A stretch of DNA of 9,392 nucleotides, from NCBI GenBank assembly GCA_035495465.1, contig DATJFX010000039.1, positions 1 through 9,392 of the forward strand. Reading direction: 5' to 3'. Shown piece by piece: positions 1 to 6,889 of this stretch. This DNA comes from DATJFX01 sp035495465. GTDB lineage: Bacteria; Patescibacteriota; Doudnabacteria; UBA920; O2-02-FULL-48-8. Position 1 is the first letter of the stretch. Each line of letters begins with the position of its first letter. The translations under genes were made by a program, and so were the position numbers. The notes beneath the pieces are model-generated. The model did not search any database, was not told the DNA's origin, and saw only the letters and a list, made by a program, of their open reading frames with translations.

Positions 1-367
1 GCATTTCCTGCTCCGAATATTTATTAGCGTATAGCATGGGCAAAATAACATTGTCCAAAGCAGAAGTCCGCGCCAACAGATTAAAGGCTTGAAACACAAA
101 TCCAATTTTTCGATTGCGAATTTCCGCCAGTTCATTATCCGTTAAATTCGTGACATTTTTATTTTCGAAAAAATATTTCCCCGCGCTCGGCCGGTCTAAA
201 AACCCGATCATGTGCATGAGCGTGGATTTGCCAGACCCAGACGGGCCCATGATCGCGACAAATTCCCCTTGATCAATATTTAAATTAATATTTTTTAAAG
301 CCGCAACTTCATGATCAGTTCCGGCATAATAAACTTTCCGAAGATTTTCCAGCCTGATTAAAGCCAT
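1..367 (-). CDS. ABC transporter ATP-binding protein, MacB/LolD-like (partial, 3' end outside window)
   Basis: This is the ATPase subunit of an ABC transporter; it hydrolyses ATP at the inner face of the membrane to drive a partner permease. The ATG lies at 365-367 and 122 codons are visible before the left edge. The Walker A motif GPSGSGKST spans residues 41-49, and the Q-loop segment GFVFQAFNLL has its glutamine near residue 93. The signature motif, Walker B and H-loop lie beyond the window. The opening (MALIRLENLRKVYY, then a GEFVAIMGPSGSGKST-type core and MHMIGFLDRPSAG) is typical of the MacB/LolD/FtsE-like group that extrudes macrolides or peptides or releases lipoproteins. The start is only 2 nt after the stop of the membrane fusion protein gene, so the two form one operon, and a MacB-type permease is expected next. 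The substrate cannot be told from the sequence. The family is certain; the subfamily is likely. Confidence 0.95.
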   Translation of the reverse strand, partial: MALIRLENLRKVYYAGTDHEVAALKNINLNIDQGEFVAIMGPSGSGKSTLMHMIGFLDRPSAGKYFFENKNVTNLTDNELAEIRNRKIGFVFQAFNLLARTSALDNVILPMLYANKYSEQEM

Positions 368-369
368 AT

Positions 370-1761
370 TTATTTTATCGTAGTTACCAAAACATCACCC
401 ACGCTTAGCCCGGACAGGATTTCGGTGTAATTATCGCCCACTAACCCTGTGGTGATTTGTCTGTCTTGGATTTTTCCATTTACCAGCACCGAAACAAATT
501 TAATATTATTTTTCGTTTGAACCAGCCGGTTCGGCACTGCTAAAATATCCGGTTTATCCGCGATGATTATACTTAGGTTTACGGTCATGCCTGGCTTGAT
601 AGCAGGGTCATCAGGCAATGAAGAAACCACCCGAAATTCAATCACGCCCGATACGACCGTAGACGCGGGGTCAATCGAAACGACTGCGCCATCCAAATGT
701 TTGTCAGGACCAAAAGCATCCAAAGTCATATCAATCTTCTGATCCATTTGCACGAAACCAATCGAAGATTCTGGAATATTGGATTCCACATGCAGAGAAG
801 TTTGATCGAGCAAAATCAAAGCTTCTTTCAAAGCGGAAACTTGTTCTCCCAGTTTTACGTCTACGGCGGTTATCTGGCCGGCGATTGGCGCCACGATCAG
901 ATTATTTGAATAAGCGTTTTGTGCAATTTGTAAATTTGCCTTGGCTGATGCAAGCGAAGCCTGCGCAGCCGTGATGTCTTCTGGACGGGCTTGAGCTTTT
1001 TTCTGTTCTAAAGTAGTAAGCGCTGCCTTATAAGCATTATAATTAGTTAAATAATCGGAAGCTAAAGTATTTGGAATAGTTACGGTGTATTTAGTCGTGG
1101 TACTGACAAATCCGTCTGAGCTGAAATTAATATACAAACCATGTCCTATGGGGGCATCTAATCCTCGGACCAGCGTGCCGGATTGCTCGGCCAAGCCTGT
1201 CACGTTGTAAGAAATTCCTCCGCTGGATGCATATAAAGATATTTGGTATGAGCCTTCTAGAGTGCCTGTGTAGGTTCCGTGAATTACCACAGAAGCGCTG
1301 GTAGAGTCGTTGCTGGGTAAAGCTTGAGGCGTTGAGTTAAGTAAAGCTGCATAGGCATTATCTACTGCTACCTGCGCAGTCTGAATATCGATATTAGTCG
1401 CGCCATTTAATACTTTATCTAAATTAGCCTGAGCTGATAAAACTTGGGCATTGGCTTGAGCTATGGAAGCTAAAGCATCTGACTCATTCAATTGCGCTAA
1501 AACTTGTCCGGCTCGGACTTTGTCCCCAACTTTTACATTTATTTTACTTAATATCCCGGAATTTTTAAAAGCTAGATTGAGATCGGATTGAGAGGTTACA
1601 GTACCTGTGGCTATCACGGTTTGTTTTACATCTTGGTTGGCGACTGTATACGCTACTGTGTATTTGGGTGCTTTGGGATGGAAAACTGAGTATCCGATCG
1701 CTAGTACAATAATTATTCCCAGAGTCCAAAGAATGTATTTTTTTGTAAGAAATTTTTTCAT
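370..1761 (-). CDS. HlyD/MacA-like membrane fusion (periplasmic adaptor) protein
   Basis: This is the adaptor of a MacA/MacB-type ABC exporter, anchored in the inner membrane and reaching across the envelope. In 463 residues the order is: short basic N-terminus; membrane anchor at about 9-27; first lipoyl half at 60-93 (SGILSKINVKVGDKVRAGQVL); alpha-hairpin strand at 96-145; a Ser/Thr/Gly-rich beta-looking insert at about 150-232; returning hairpin strand at 235-285; second lipoyl half at 287-318 (APIAGQITAVDVKLGEQV); beta-barrel at about 320-405; C-terminal membrane-proximal domain (AVPNRLVQ onward). ATG 1761 is chosen because it starts just before the anchor. A GTG at 1803 is in frame but would run through the tRNA-Glu gene. 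No Shine-Dalgarno site is seen, and only 7 nt separate this ATG from the tRNA 3' end. The ABC ATPase follows after 2 nt. The export substrate is unknown. Confidence 0.93.
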   Translation of the reverse strand: MKKFLTKKYILWTLGIIIVLAIGYSVFHPKAPKYTVAYTVANQDVKQTVIATGTVTSQSDLNLAFKNSGILSKINVKVGDKVRAGQVLAQLNESDALASIAQANAQVLSAQANLDKVLNGATNIDIQTAQVAVDNAYAALLNSTPQALPSNDSTSASVVIHGTYTGTLEGSYQISLYASSGGISYNVTGLAEQSGTLVRGLDAPIGHGLYINFSSDGFVSTTTKYTVTIPNTLASDYLTNYNAYKAALTTLEQKKAQARPEDITAAQASLASAKANLQIAQNAYSNNLIVAPIAGQITAVDVKLGEQVSALKEALILLDQTSLHVESNIPESSIGFVQMDQKIDMTLDAFGPDKHLDGAVVSIDPASTVVSGVIEFRVVSSLPDDPAIKPGMTVNLSIIIADKPDILAVPNRLVQTKNNIKFVSVLVNGKIQDRQITTGLVGDNYTEILSGLSVGDVLVTTIK

Positions 1762-1768
1762 ATTTTTT

Positions 1769-1843
1769 TGGCAGCCCCACCGGGAATCGAACCCGGATTG
1801 CACGGATGAGAACCGTGCGTCCTAGCCGTTAGACGATAGGGCC
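1769..1843 (-). tRNA. tRNA-Glu (anticodon CUC)
   Basis: A full cloverleaf of 75 nt with an encoded CCA (1769-1771). The acceptor stem GGCCCTA pairs with TGGGGCT, giving 7 pairs including two G-U. The D stem is GTCT/GGAC. The anticodon stem is CACGG/CCGTG around the loop TTCTCAT, so the anticodon is CTC (complement of 1808-1810) and it reads GAG. The T stem is CCGGG/CCCGG with loop TTCGATT. The D-arm and T-loop sequences match bacterial tRNA-Glu. Since most Glu codons here are GAA, a second tRNA-Glu(UUC) is expected elsewhere. A consensus promoter lies just upstream and the membrane fusion protein gene starts 7 nt downstream, so the two are probably one transcript. Confidence 0.97.
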
Positions 1844-1886
1844 TCGATCTGCGACTCAAATTTTTTGGAATATACGATCCCTAGCT

Positions 1887-1915
1887 ATTATACAGTTTTT
1901 AGGTTAGTTATTCAA
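1887..1915 (-). promoter_or_regulatory. Sigma-70-type promoter for tRNA-Glu and the export operon
   Basis: On the minus strand a -35 of TTGAAT (1910-1915) and a perfect -10 of TATAAT (1887-1892) are separated by exactly 17 nt. The start point is expected near 1880, giving a tRNA 5' leader of about 37 nt. The -35 box begins 8 nt after the murF stop codon. No terminator hairpin separates murF from it, so dcw transcripts may also read into the tRNA. Confidence 0.85.
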
Positions 1916-1922
1916 TCTCAAT

Positions 1923-3185
1923 TTAATCCCAGTTAGGGCCTTGGCGGACCAATAATTTTTCCGCATTCATGGGATCAGCCATGATTTCTTTCACAATTTT
2001 TTCCATGCGCACAGCTTGTGAACCTTTTACTAAAATCATATCGCCTTCCAATATTGCGTTCTGAATCGGCAATCTAGCTTCGTCAGATGTGTTAAACCAA
2101 ATCACCCGTCCCCAATATTTTCTTTTGTCTAATTCATTTTGAATAATTTTTGCATCAATTCCGACCAAAAAAACTAAATCCGCGCGCACTTCCATAATTT
2201 TTTCCGCCACCTCTCGGTGTCCCGCATCGTTTTTTGCGCCCAGTTCTGCCATCGAGCCCATGACCACGACTTTTCTTCCCTGAGCAATTTCTTTTAAGGC
2301 ATCTAGTGCCGCAATCGCGGATGATGGGGCCGCATTATAGGTATCATCAATAATTTGAGTATGCTTGATTCCTGCGAGTAATTTCATTCGGCCCGGCGGT
2401 GACTCATATTGCTTTAACGCTTCAGAAGCATGAACCAGATTGATATTAAATCGTAACCCTACCGAAGCGGCGGCTAAAGCCGCATAGACCCCAGGCCTAC
2501 CCAAAACTTGCGGGAGAAAAAAAGGTACGACATTTCCTTCGAAATGAACTTTGAAATTGGCTCCCCATACCCCTTGTGTTTGAATCAAATGAAAATCCGA
2601 AGCCCTCAGCTGGGCTTCATTAGAAAAACCATACCCAATTACTTGGGCTTTAGTTTGATTTTTTCCCTCAAAAATTTTTATATTATCGAAATTCAAAACC
2701 GCAGCATTCGCAGGCTGCAATTTTTTTATTAAAGATAATTTTTCCCGGGCCAGTTCTGCCGGACTTCCGAAAAACTCCAAATGCGATATCCCGATATCTG
2801 TGATGACTGCAACATCAATTTTTCCCAAAAGATTTACTAAATAATTGATGTCCCCGGCTCGATCGGTACCTAATTCCAATATTAGAATTTCCGGATAGGA
2901 TTTCGAAAATAACTTAACAAATGACTTTAAAAAAATAAAAGACCAGAGGAAAAGATTTTTTCCAGCCGACTCTTCGCCTAAAATCGCCAACGGCACGCCA
3001 ATTTCGTTATTGTAATTCCCTTTTGATTTCCGAATTTGGAATTTGTTCTCTAAAACTTTTGCTATTGCCTCTTTAGTAGAGGTCTTGCCCACGCTTCCCG
3101 TGATGGCCACAATTTTGGGTTGAAACCGCCAAATAAAACACTTCACCCAAAACGCAAGTTTAATTTTAAGCAGTTTTCGAATCAT
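1923..3185 (-). CDS. murF: UDP-N-acetylmuramoyl-tripeptide--D-alanyl-D-alanine ligase, N-terminally short
   Basis: MurF is a cytoplasmic ATP-dependent ligase that joins D-Ala-D-Ala to the UDP-MurNAc-tripeptide, the last soluble step of wall precursor synthesis. Visible Mur-ligase marks in 420 residues: P-loop GSVGKTST (30-37); GNYNNEIGVP (56-65); LELG..AGDI (103-113); the IGISHLEFFGS region (131-141) with H135 and a downstream K149 in AREKL that may be the carbamylated lysine; DDTYNAAPSS (280-289); VKGSQAVRMEKIV near the C-terminus. The P-loop sits at residue 30, whereas in E. coli-type MurF it is near residue 107, so the N-terminal UDP-binding domain is missing; a basic/aromatic stretch (KLAFWVKCFIWRF) stands in its place. 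The ATG is 5 nt after the ftsI stop, and no upstream start is available in this frame. No Shine-Dalgarno site is seen. It appears to be the last gene of the dcw operon in this window. Confidence 0.95.
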   Translation of the reverse strand: MIRKLLKIKLAFWVKCFIWRFQPKIVAITGSVGKTSTKEAIAKVLENKFQIRKSKGNYNNEIGVPLAILGEESAGKNLFLWSFIFLKSFVKLFSKSYPEILILELGTDRAGDINYLVNLLGKIDVAVITDIGISHLEFFGSPAELAREKLSLIKKLQPANAAVLNFDNIKIFEGKNQTKAQVIGYGFSNEAQLRASDFHLIQTQGVWGANFKVHFEGNVVPFFLPQVLGRPGVYAALAAASVGLRFNINLVHASEALKQYESPPGRMKLLAGIKHTQIIDDTYNAAPSSAIAALDALKEIAQGRKVVVMGSMAELGAKNDAGHREVAEKIMEVRADLVFLVGIDAKIIQNELDKRKYWGRVIWFNTSDEARLPIQNAILEGDMILVKGSQAVRMEKIVKEIMADPMNAEKLLVRQGPNWD

Positions 3186-3190
3186 AATAA

Positions 3191-4939
3191 TTATTGCCTG
3201 GATGGCGGGACTTGCAGATAGTTTAAGATAAAACTCGCTATTTCGCCAAAAGCTGGCGCCGCTGTGGATTCGGCAAATTTCACGTCTTTCGGGTTATCGA
3301 TCCGCACCAGCATTAAAAACTTGGGGTCATCCACCGGCCCAAACCCTACAAATGATCCAATGTTTCGATTGGGATCATAACCAACTTTGTCAGTAAAAGC
3401 AACCTGGGCAGTACCCGTTTTACCTGCAATGTAATAACCCGGCACGCTGGCTTTTTTTCCATGGCCGTTTTCCACCACATCCACCAACATGGCTGACAAG
3501 GTCGATGCAGTTTGAGAACTTATAATTTGTGATCCCTTGGAAGGTTTAGTGTCTTCTTCAGTGCCATCTGAATGCACCACTTTGCTGACTAGGTAAGGTT
3601 TGAGGAGTTTCCCGCCATTAGCAATGGCTGTAAAAGCCTGCGCTACTTGAATTGGCGTCACAGTAATTCCTTGACCAAATGAAGCCGTGGCGAAAAACAC
3701 ATCGCCTTTTCTTTTTAGGTTATCTAAATTTCCAGAAAACTGGCCGGGGAGGCCTATGTCCACCGGTTGGCCAAAGCCAAATTTCTGAACGTAATCTTTG
3801 AACGTGTCATTGCCGATTTGCTGCTGAGCATAGACCGCGCCGGTATTTAAGGATTCATCCAGCACGGTAATCATATTTTGAGTACCTAAAAATTCGGTCG
3901 GGCTGGCATTTTTTATTGTTTTATCATCCACTTGGATAGAACCCGCATTTTCGAAAGTTGTATCGGGCGTAACTTTTCCTTTATCCAAGGCGGCGGCCAT
4001 CGTAATACCTTTAAAGACGGAGCCAGGTTCGTATTCTGCGGAAATTGCTTGATTGGTATAAACTGAAATGTCGGAAACTTTATTATAATTATTCGGGTCA
4101 AATCCAGGCGAACTAGCCATGGTCAGTATGGCCCCAGTTTTGGGATCTAATACTATTACACTGCCAGAATCCGCTCCGTGGTCTTTCACGGTTTTATCCA
4201 ATACTTCCTGGGCCTTAAATTGAATAGCTGGATCAATTGTCAAAAATATATTATCGCCGTCATGCGCGGGAACAATAGTCCGGCCAGCAACGGTAATCGA
4301 ATGGCCGGAAGCATCGGTGTCCGCGCCTTCTACCCCTGCGGTTCCGGCTAATTCTTTTTCGTATTCACCTTCAATGCCGTATTGCCCGACTCGCTGGTCG
4401 CCTTTAAAGCCTACAAATCCCAGCACTTGGCTGGCCAAATCATTCTGTGGGTAAAATCTGATCTGTTCCGGATCGAGGTATACGCCTGGAATTTTTAGGG
4501 CGGTAATTTTCTGAGACACGTCATCTGATAATTGTTTTTTTAGGACTGCATACACTGAATCTCCTTTAAGTTTAGGCACTAGATCCGCTTTCGCCATCTC
4601 TAAAAGCGGGGCCAATTTCGAGGCAACGCTGTCTGGGCTTGCGATTTGTTTCTGATTTACGTAAACCAAATTTTTCGTAATATTCGTAGCTACCAATACA
4701 GGCGTGGTTGAGCCCATGGCCGGCGTTAAGTAAATTTCTCCCCGTTTTGCGCTCAAGGTTGTTTGGGAACCGTGTTGATTATCCGCTAAGGCTTCGTAAT
4801 ATGTATGATTTAATATTTGCAGTGAAAACAAACGAAGCCCGATAAATCCGAAAAAAACCAGAATTGCACATAATAACAAAAAAATTCTTAAGTTATAAGA
4901 ATTCGATTTGGATTCATAGTTTGGGGCAATTCGATTCAT
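3191..4939 (-). CDS. ftsI: Class B penicillin-binding protein, septal transpeptidase FtsI/PBP3-like
   Basis: This enzyme crosslinks peptidoglycan by D,D-transpeptidation at the division site; it is held by one N-terminal membrane helix with its domains outside the membrane. In 582 residues: helix at about 19-38; PBP dimerisation-like domain with RGEI at 66-69 (the usual DRNG that follows is absent); transpeptidase domain from about 225 with the three catalytic motifs SVFK (307-310, nucleophile S307), SLN (363-365) and KTGT (507-510). No C-terminal PASTA repeats are seen. Its place between an FtsL-like gene and murF argues for FtsI over the elongation enzyme PBP2. ATG 4937-4939 precedes the basic N-terminus and membrane helix. 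No Shine-Dalgarno site is visible; a 10-bp inverted repeat lies in the 69-nt gap upstream. Confidence 0.96.
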   Translation of the reverse strand: MNRIAPNYESKSNSYNLRIFLLLCAILVFFGFIGLRLFSLQILNHTYYEALADNQHGSQTTLSAKRGEIYLTPAMGSTTPVLVATNITKNLVYVNQKQIASPDSVASKLAPLLEMAKADLVPKLKGDSVYAVLKKQLSDDVSQKITALKIPGVYLDPEQIRFYPQNDLASQVLGFVGFKGDQRVGQYGIEGEYEKELAGTAGVEGADTDASGHSITVAGRTIVPAHDGDNIFLTIDPAIQFKAQEVLDKTVKDHGADSGSVIVLDPKTGAILTMASSPGFDPNNYNKVSDISVYTNQAISAEYEPGSVFKGITMAAALDKGKVTPDTTFENAGSIQVDDKTIKNASPTEFLGTQNMITVLDESLNTGAVYAQQQIGNDTFKDYVQKFGFGQPVDIGLPGQFSGNLDNLKRKGDVFFATASFGQGITVTPIQVAQAFTAIANGGKLLKPYLVSKVVHSDGTEEDTKPSKGSQIISSQTASTLSAMLVDVVENGHGKKASVPGYYIAGKTGTAQVAFTDKVGYDPNRNIGSFVGFGPVDDPKFLMLVRIDNPKDVKFAESTAAPAFGEIASFILNYLQVPPSRQ

Positions 4940-4961
4940 ACAAATAAAGCCGGGATCTTAG

Positions 4962-5000
4962 GCATCCGAATGCAGATTGAATTGTAAAATATTCGGATGC
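4962..5000 (-). repeat. Perfect 10-bp inverted repeat between ftsL and ftsI
   Basis: GCATCCGAAT (4962-4971) and its exact reverse complement ATTCGGATGC (4991-5000) flank a 19-nt AT-rich loop. On the dcw transcript the hairpin starts about 9 nt after the ftsL stop and ends 22 nt before the ftsI ATG. No T-run follows it on the minus strand, so it is not a plain terminator. It could be a processing site, a stability element or a protein-binding palindrome. Confidence 0.6.
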
Positions 5001-5008
5001 TTTTAGTG

Positions 5009-5344
5009 TTATTTGAAAGCGTAACTAGAGTCGTTGACGTAAGTGACATTCGTGCTGGGAACAAAATTCAAAGCCTGAGCTGCTTCCTGGATATGATCAA
5101 TGGATTGAAGGTTCGAAGCTTGGACTTGCAGACTCTTCTGTACACTTTGCAAATCATTCAATTGCGTCTGCAATTTCTTTATTTCATAACCCTTAGTGCT
5201 GAGGCTATTAATAACAAATAAATAACTTAAACCCAAAACTACAATAAATCCTAACAATAGAAGATTAATTTGTGATGTGGAATCGAGACTTTTTGTTTTT
5301 CTTTTTCCAAAACCCTGAGGAATAGCTAAAGTTAAATCACGCAT
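5009..5344 (-). CDS. ftsL: FtsL-like cell division protein
   Basis: A 111-residue bitopic protein of the FtsL/DivIC type: a basic cytoplasmic N-terminus (GKRKTK, 13-18), one membrane helix at about 26-48, then a heptad-rich stretch at about 50-85 (LQTQLNDLQSVQKSLQVQ) expected to form a coiled coil outside the membrane. FtsL scaffolds the FtsQBL divisome subcomplex that activates FtsWI. Sequence alone is weakly diagnostic; the call rests on length, topology and its position between rsmH and ftsI, where ftsL normally sits. A good ribosome site AAGGCGG (5350-5356) lies 5 nt upstream of the ATG. The gap to rsmH is 24 nt. Confidence 0.85.
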   Translation of the reverse strand: MRDLTLAIPQGFGKRKTKSLDSTSQINLLLLGFIVVLGLSYLFVINSLSTKGYEIKKLQTQLNDLQSVQKSLQVQASNLQSIDHIQEAAQALNFVPSTNVTYVNDSSYAFK

Positions 5345-5368
5345 TTTTGCCGCCTTATTTGGTTTTAA

Positions 5369-6298
5369 TTATATTTTTTGTCCGGCACGAAGTTTAGCCG
5401 GTTTACTTCTAGAATTAATTAATATTTCTTCCGCAGTAGCTTGCACGGGTTTGCGCGTTAAGATTCTCAATGTCGAAGCTTTATCGCAGATACATGTGGG
5501 AAACTCAGGCGGACAGACACAACCTCGGCTTTCTTGTGCAAAAAATTCTTTTACGATCCGATCTTCCAAGGAATGAAACGAGATTATCACCAATCGGCCT
5601 CCACTTTCCAGTAAATTCAGCGCCTTCGGCAACGCGATTTTAAGATTGAGTAGTTCCTGGTTGACTTCTATGCGAATCCCCTGAAATATCCGGCGAATAT
5701 GGTCATTGGCTTTAAACCGTATCGAAGGAGGCAAGGATTCTTTGATAATTTCCGCCAGCTGAACTGTGCTTTCAATACTTTGGCTTTGTCTGATTTTTAA
5801 AATATTTTGTGCAATTTTGTGAGCAAATTTTTCTTCACCTAAATCTTTAAATATTTCAGTTAACCTTGGCAAAGTGTAATGATTTACTACATCCTTTGCT
5901 GAAACCTTGGCTTCGCGTGAGTATCTCATATCCAGCGGCCCAGCGGTTTGGAAACTTAAGCCGCGTTCTGGATCATCCAGCTGCAGAGATGAAAAACCCA
6001 AATCCATTAAAATACCATGGACTTTCGTAAATTCGTGCTCTTGGGCAAATTTATCTAAATCCTTGTAATTTCCTGCAACCAAAACCGATCTTTGGTCCAG
6101 ACCTTCTTGGGTAAACTGATTTTTTAGTTTATCTAAAGAGGTCTGATCCAAATCGATCCCTAAAACTCGGGCTTTGGAATTAGTTTTTAAAATTGCGCGA
6201 GTATGGCCGCCTCCGCCCGCTGTACAATCGATAAATTCGTGGCCATGTTCTACGTCTAAATAGTCCAAGCTTTCTTTTAAAAGAACAGGAGTATGCAT
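5369..6298 (-). CDS. rsmH: 16S rRNA (cytosine(1402)-N(4))-methyltransferase RsmH (MraW)
   Basis: RsmH transfers a methyl group from S-adenosylmethionine to N4 of C1402 in 16S rRNA, in the decoding centre. The 309 residues have the usual family length and signatures: HTPVLLKE at the N-terminus; SAM-binding DCTAGGGGH (24-32) and GIDLD (47-51); MDLGFSSLQLDDPERGLSF (98-116); DMRYS; HIRRIFQGIRIEVNQEL (200-216); IISFHSLEDRIVK (238-250); a CVC...CIC cysteine group (260-271); the C-terminal TRKP...NSRSKPAKLR. The ATG overlaps the mraZ stop by one base (TAATG), and an AGGAG ribosome site (6303-6307) sits inside the end of mraZ, so the two are probably translationally coupled. Confidence 0.98.
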   Translation of the reverse strand: MHTPVLLKESLDYLDVEHGHEFIDCTAGGGGHTRAILKTNSKARVLGIDLDQTSLDKLKNQFTQEGLDQRSVLVAGNYKDLDKFAQEHEFTKVHGILMDLGFSSLQLDDPERGLSFQTAGPLDMRYSREAKVSAKDVVNHYTLPRLTEIFKDLGEEKFAHKIAQNILKIRQSQSIESTVQLAEIIKESLPPSIRFKANDHIRRIFQGIRIEVNQELLNLKIALPKALNLLESGGRLVIISFHSLEDRIVKEFFAQESRGCVCPPEFPTCICDKASTLRILTRKPVQATAEEILINSRSKPAKLRAGQKI

Positions 6299-6729
6299 TA
6301 AACTCCTAATTCTCCCAAGCCTTCAGCAATTGCGCTGCTTTCACGCTCAGTCGTGCGCTTATAATCAAGCCATGCGGTTTCATCCCAAATTTCAATTCGA
6401 TTAAACAAACCTGCGGCTACGACTCTTTTAGTCAGGTCTGCAAATTTTCGCAAATATTCCGGAACGATTACGCGTCCTTGTTTATCTATTTCAGCTTCCC
6501 ATGCGCCAGCCAACATTAAACGAGCAAAAGCTCGAGAATTAGCTTTGGATAAAGGTAACGCCGCTAATTTACCGGCAATAGTTTCCCATTCTGGCTTGGT
6601 ATAAATAAACAAGCTCTTATCTAGGCCACGAGTGATGATGGCCTGGGTACCTAAGAGAGCTCGAAATTTGGAAGGAACAGCAATTCTGCCTTTCACATCC
6701 ATGCTGATTGTGTATTCACCGATAAACAT
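6298..6729 (-). CDS. mraZ: MraZ, SpoVT/AbrB-fold regulator of the division and cell wall operon
   Basis: MraZ is a ring-forming DNA-binding protein that represses its own dcw operon in the bacteria where it has been studied. The 143 residues show the expected two SpoVT/AbrB-like halves, each with its DxxGR mark: MDVKGRIAVPSKFR (10-23) and IDKQGRVIVPEYLR (81-94). Length and position as first gene of the cluster are typical. The ATG at 6727-6729 is preceded by a polypurine stretch (GAAAGAAG) about 8 nt upstream that could act as a weak ribosome site. The mRNA leader of about 80 nt carries four of the six putative MraZ boxes. Confidence 0.97.
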   Translation of the reverse strand: MFIGEYTISMDVKGRIAVPSKFRALLGTQAIITRGLDKSLFIYTKPEWETIAGKLAALPLSKANSRAFARLMLAGAWEAEIDKQGRVIVPEYLRKFADLTKRVVAAGLFNRIEIWDETAWLDYKRTTERESSAIAEGLGELGV

Positions 6730-6774
6730 CCCAATAACTTCTTTCTTTATATTTCAATTCGATTGGTTAGTTAT

Positions 6775-6839
6775 CCACTTGTCCCCACTTTTATCCACAA
6801 CTAACCACTTCTTAATCATTATAATCCACCCCAACCCAC
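6775..6839 (-). promoter_or_regulatory. Putative MraZ operator: six GTGG direct repeats
   Basis: On the minus strand GTGG occurs at 6836-6839, 6826-6829, 6805-6808, 6795-6798, 6785-6788 and 6775-6778. The steps between them are 10, 21, 10, 10 and 10 nt. MraZ of other bacteria binds tandem (G)TGG-type repeats of about 10-nt period upstream of mraZ. The first two boxes lie between the -35 and -10 elements; the other four lie just downstream of the predicted start point. Binding in either group would block transcription. The assignment rests on period, motif and location. Confidence 0.85.
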
Positions 6840-6846
6840 ACGTCAA
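6818..6846 (-). promoter_or_regulatory. Promoter of the dcw operon (mraZ promoter)
   Basis: On the minus strand a -35 of TTGACG (6841-6846) and a perfect -10 of TATAAT (6818-6823) are separated by exactly 17 nt, giving a start point near 6811 and a leader of about 82 nt before the mraZ ATG. A near-consensus promoter under operator control fits an autorepressed operon. Confidence 0.9.
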
Positions 6847-6862
6847 AGCCCCTATGTGAAAC

Positions 6863-6884
6863 AAAAAAGACCCTAAAAAGGGCC
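6863..6884 (-). terminator. Intrinsic terminator upstream of the mraZ promoter
   Basis: The minus strand reads GGCCCT-TTTT-AGGGTC, a 6-bp stem (one G-U pair, 6869-6884) with a tetraloop, followed directly by six T (6863-6868). It would stop transcripts arriving from the right before they reach the mraZ promoter at 6846. The stem is short, so efficiency is uncertain. Confidence 0.65.
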
Positions 6885-6889
6885 TAAAT

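Noticed and set aside
697..909. Plus-strand open frame antisense to the membrane fusion protein gene
   Set aside because: The opposite strand carries a clear HlyD/MacA protein through this stretch; the antisense product has no recognisable feature.
1762..1803. GTG start at 1803 extending the membrane fusion protein by 14 residues
   Set aside because: The extension is a translation of the tRNA-Glu T arm and acceptor stem; ATG 1761 directly precedes the basic N-terminus and membrane anchor.
4962..5010. Inverted repeat at 4962-5000 read as a plus-strand terminator (followed by TTTTAG)
   Set aside because: No plus-strand gene leads into it, the loop is long and the T-run is only four bases.
6771..6810. 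Replication origin suggested by DnaA-box-like repeats
   Set aside because: Only one perfect box is seen, the repeats are explained by MraZ operator boxes, there is no AT-rich unwinding region, and dnaA/dnaN are not nearby.
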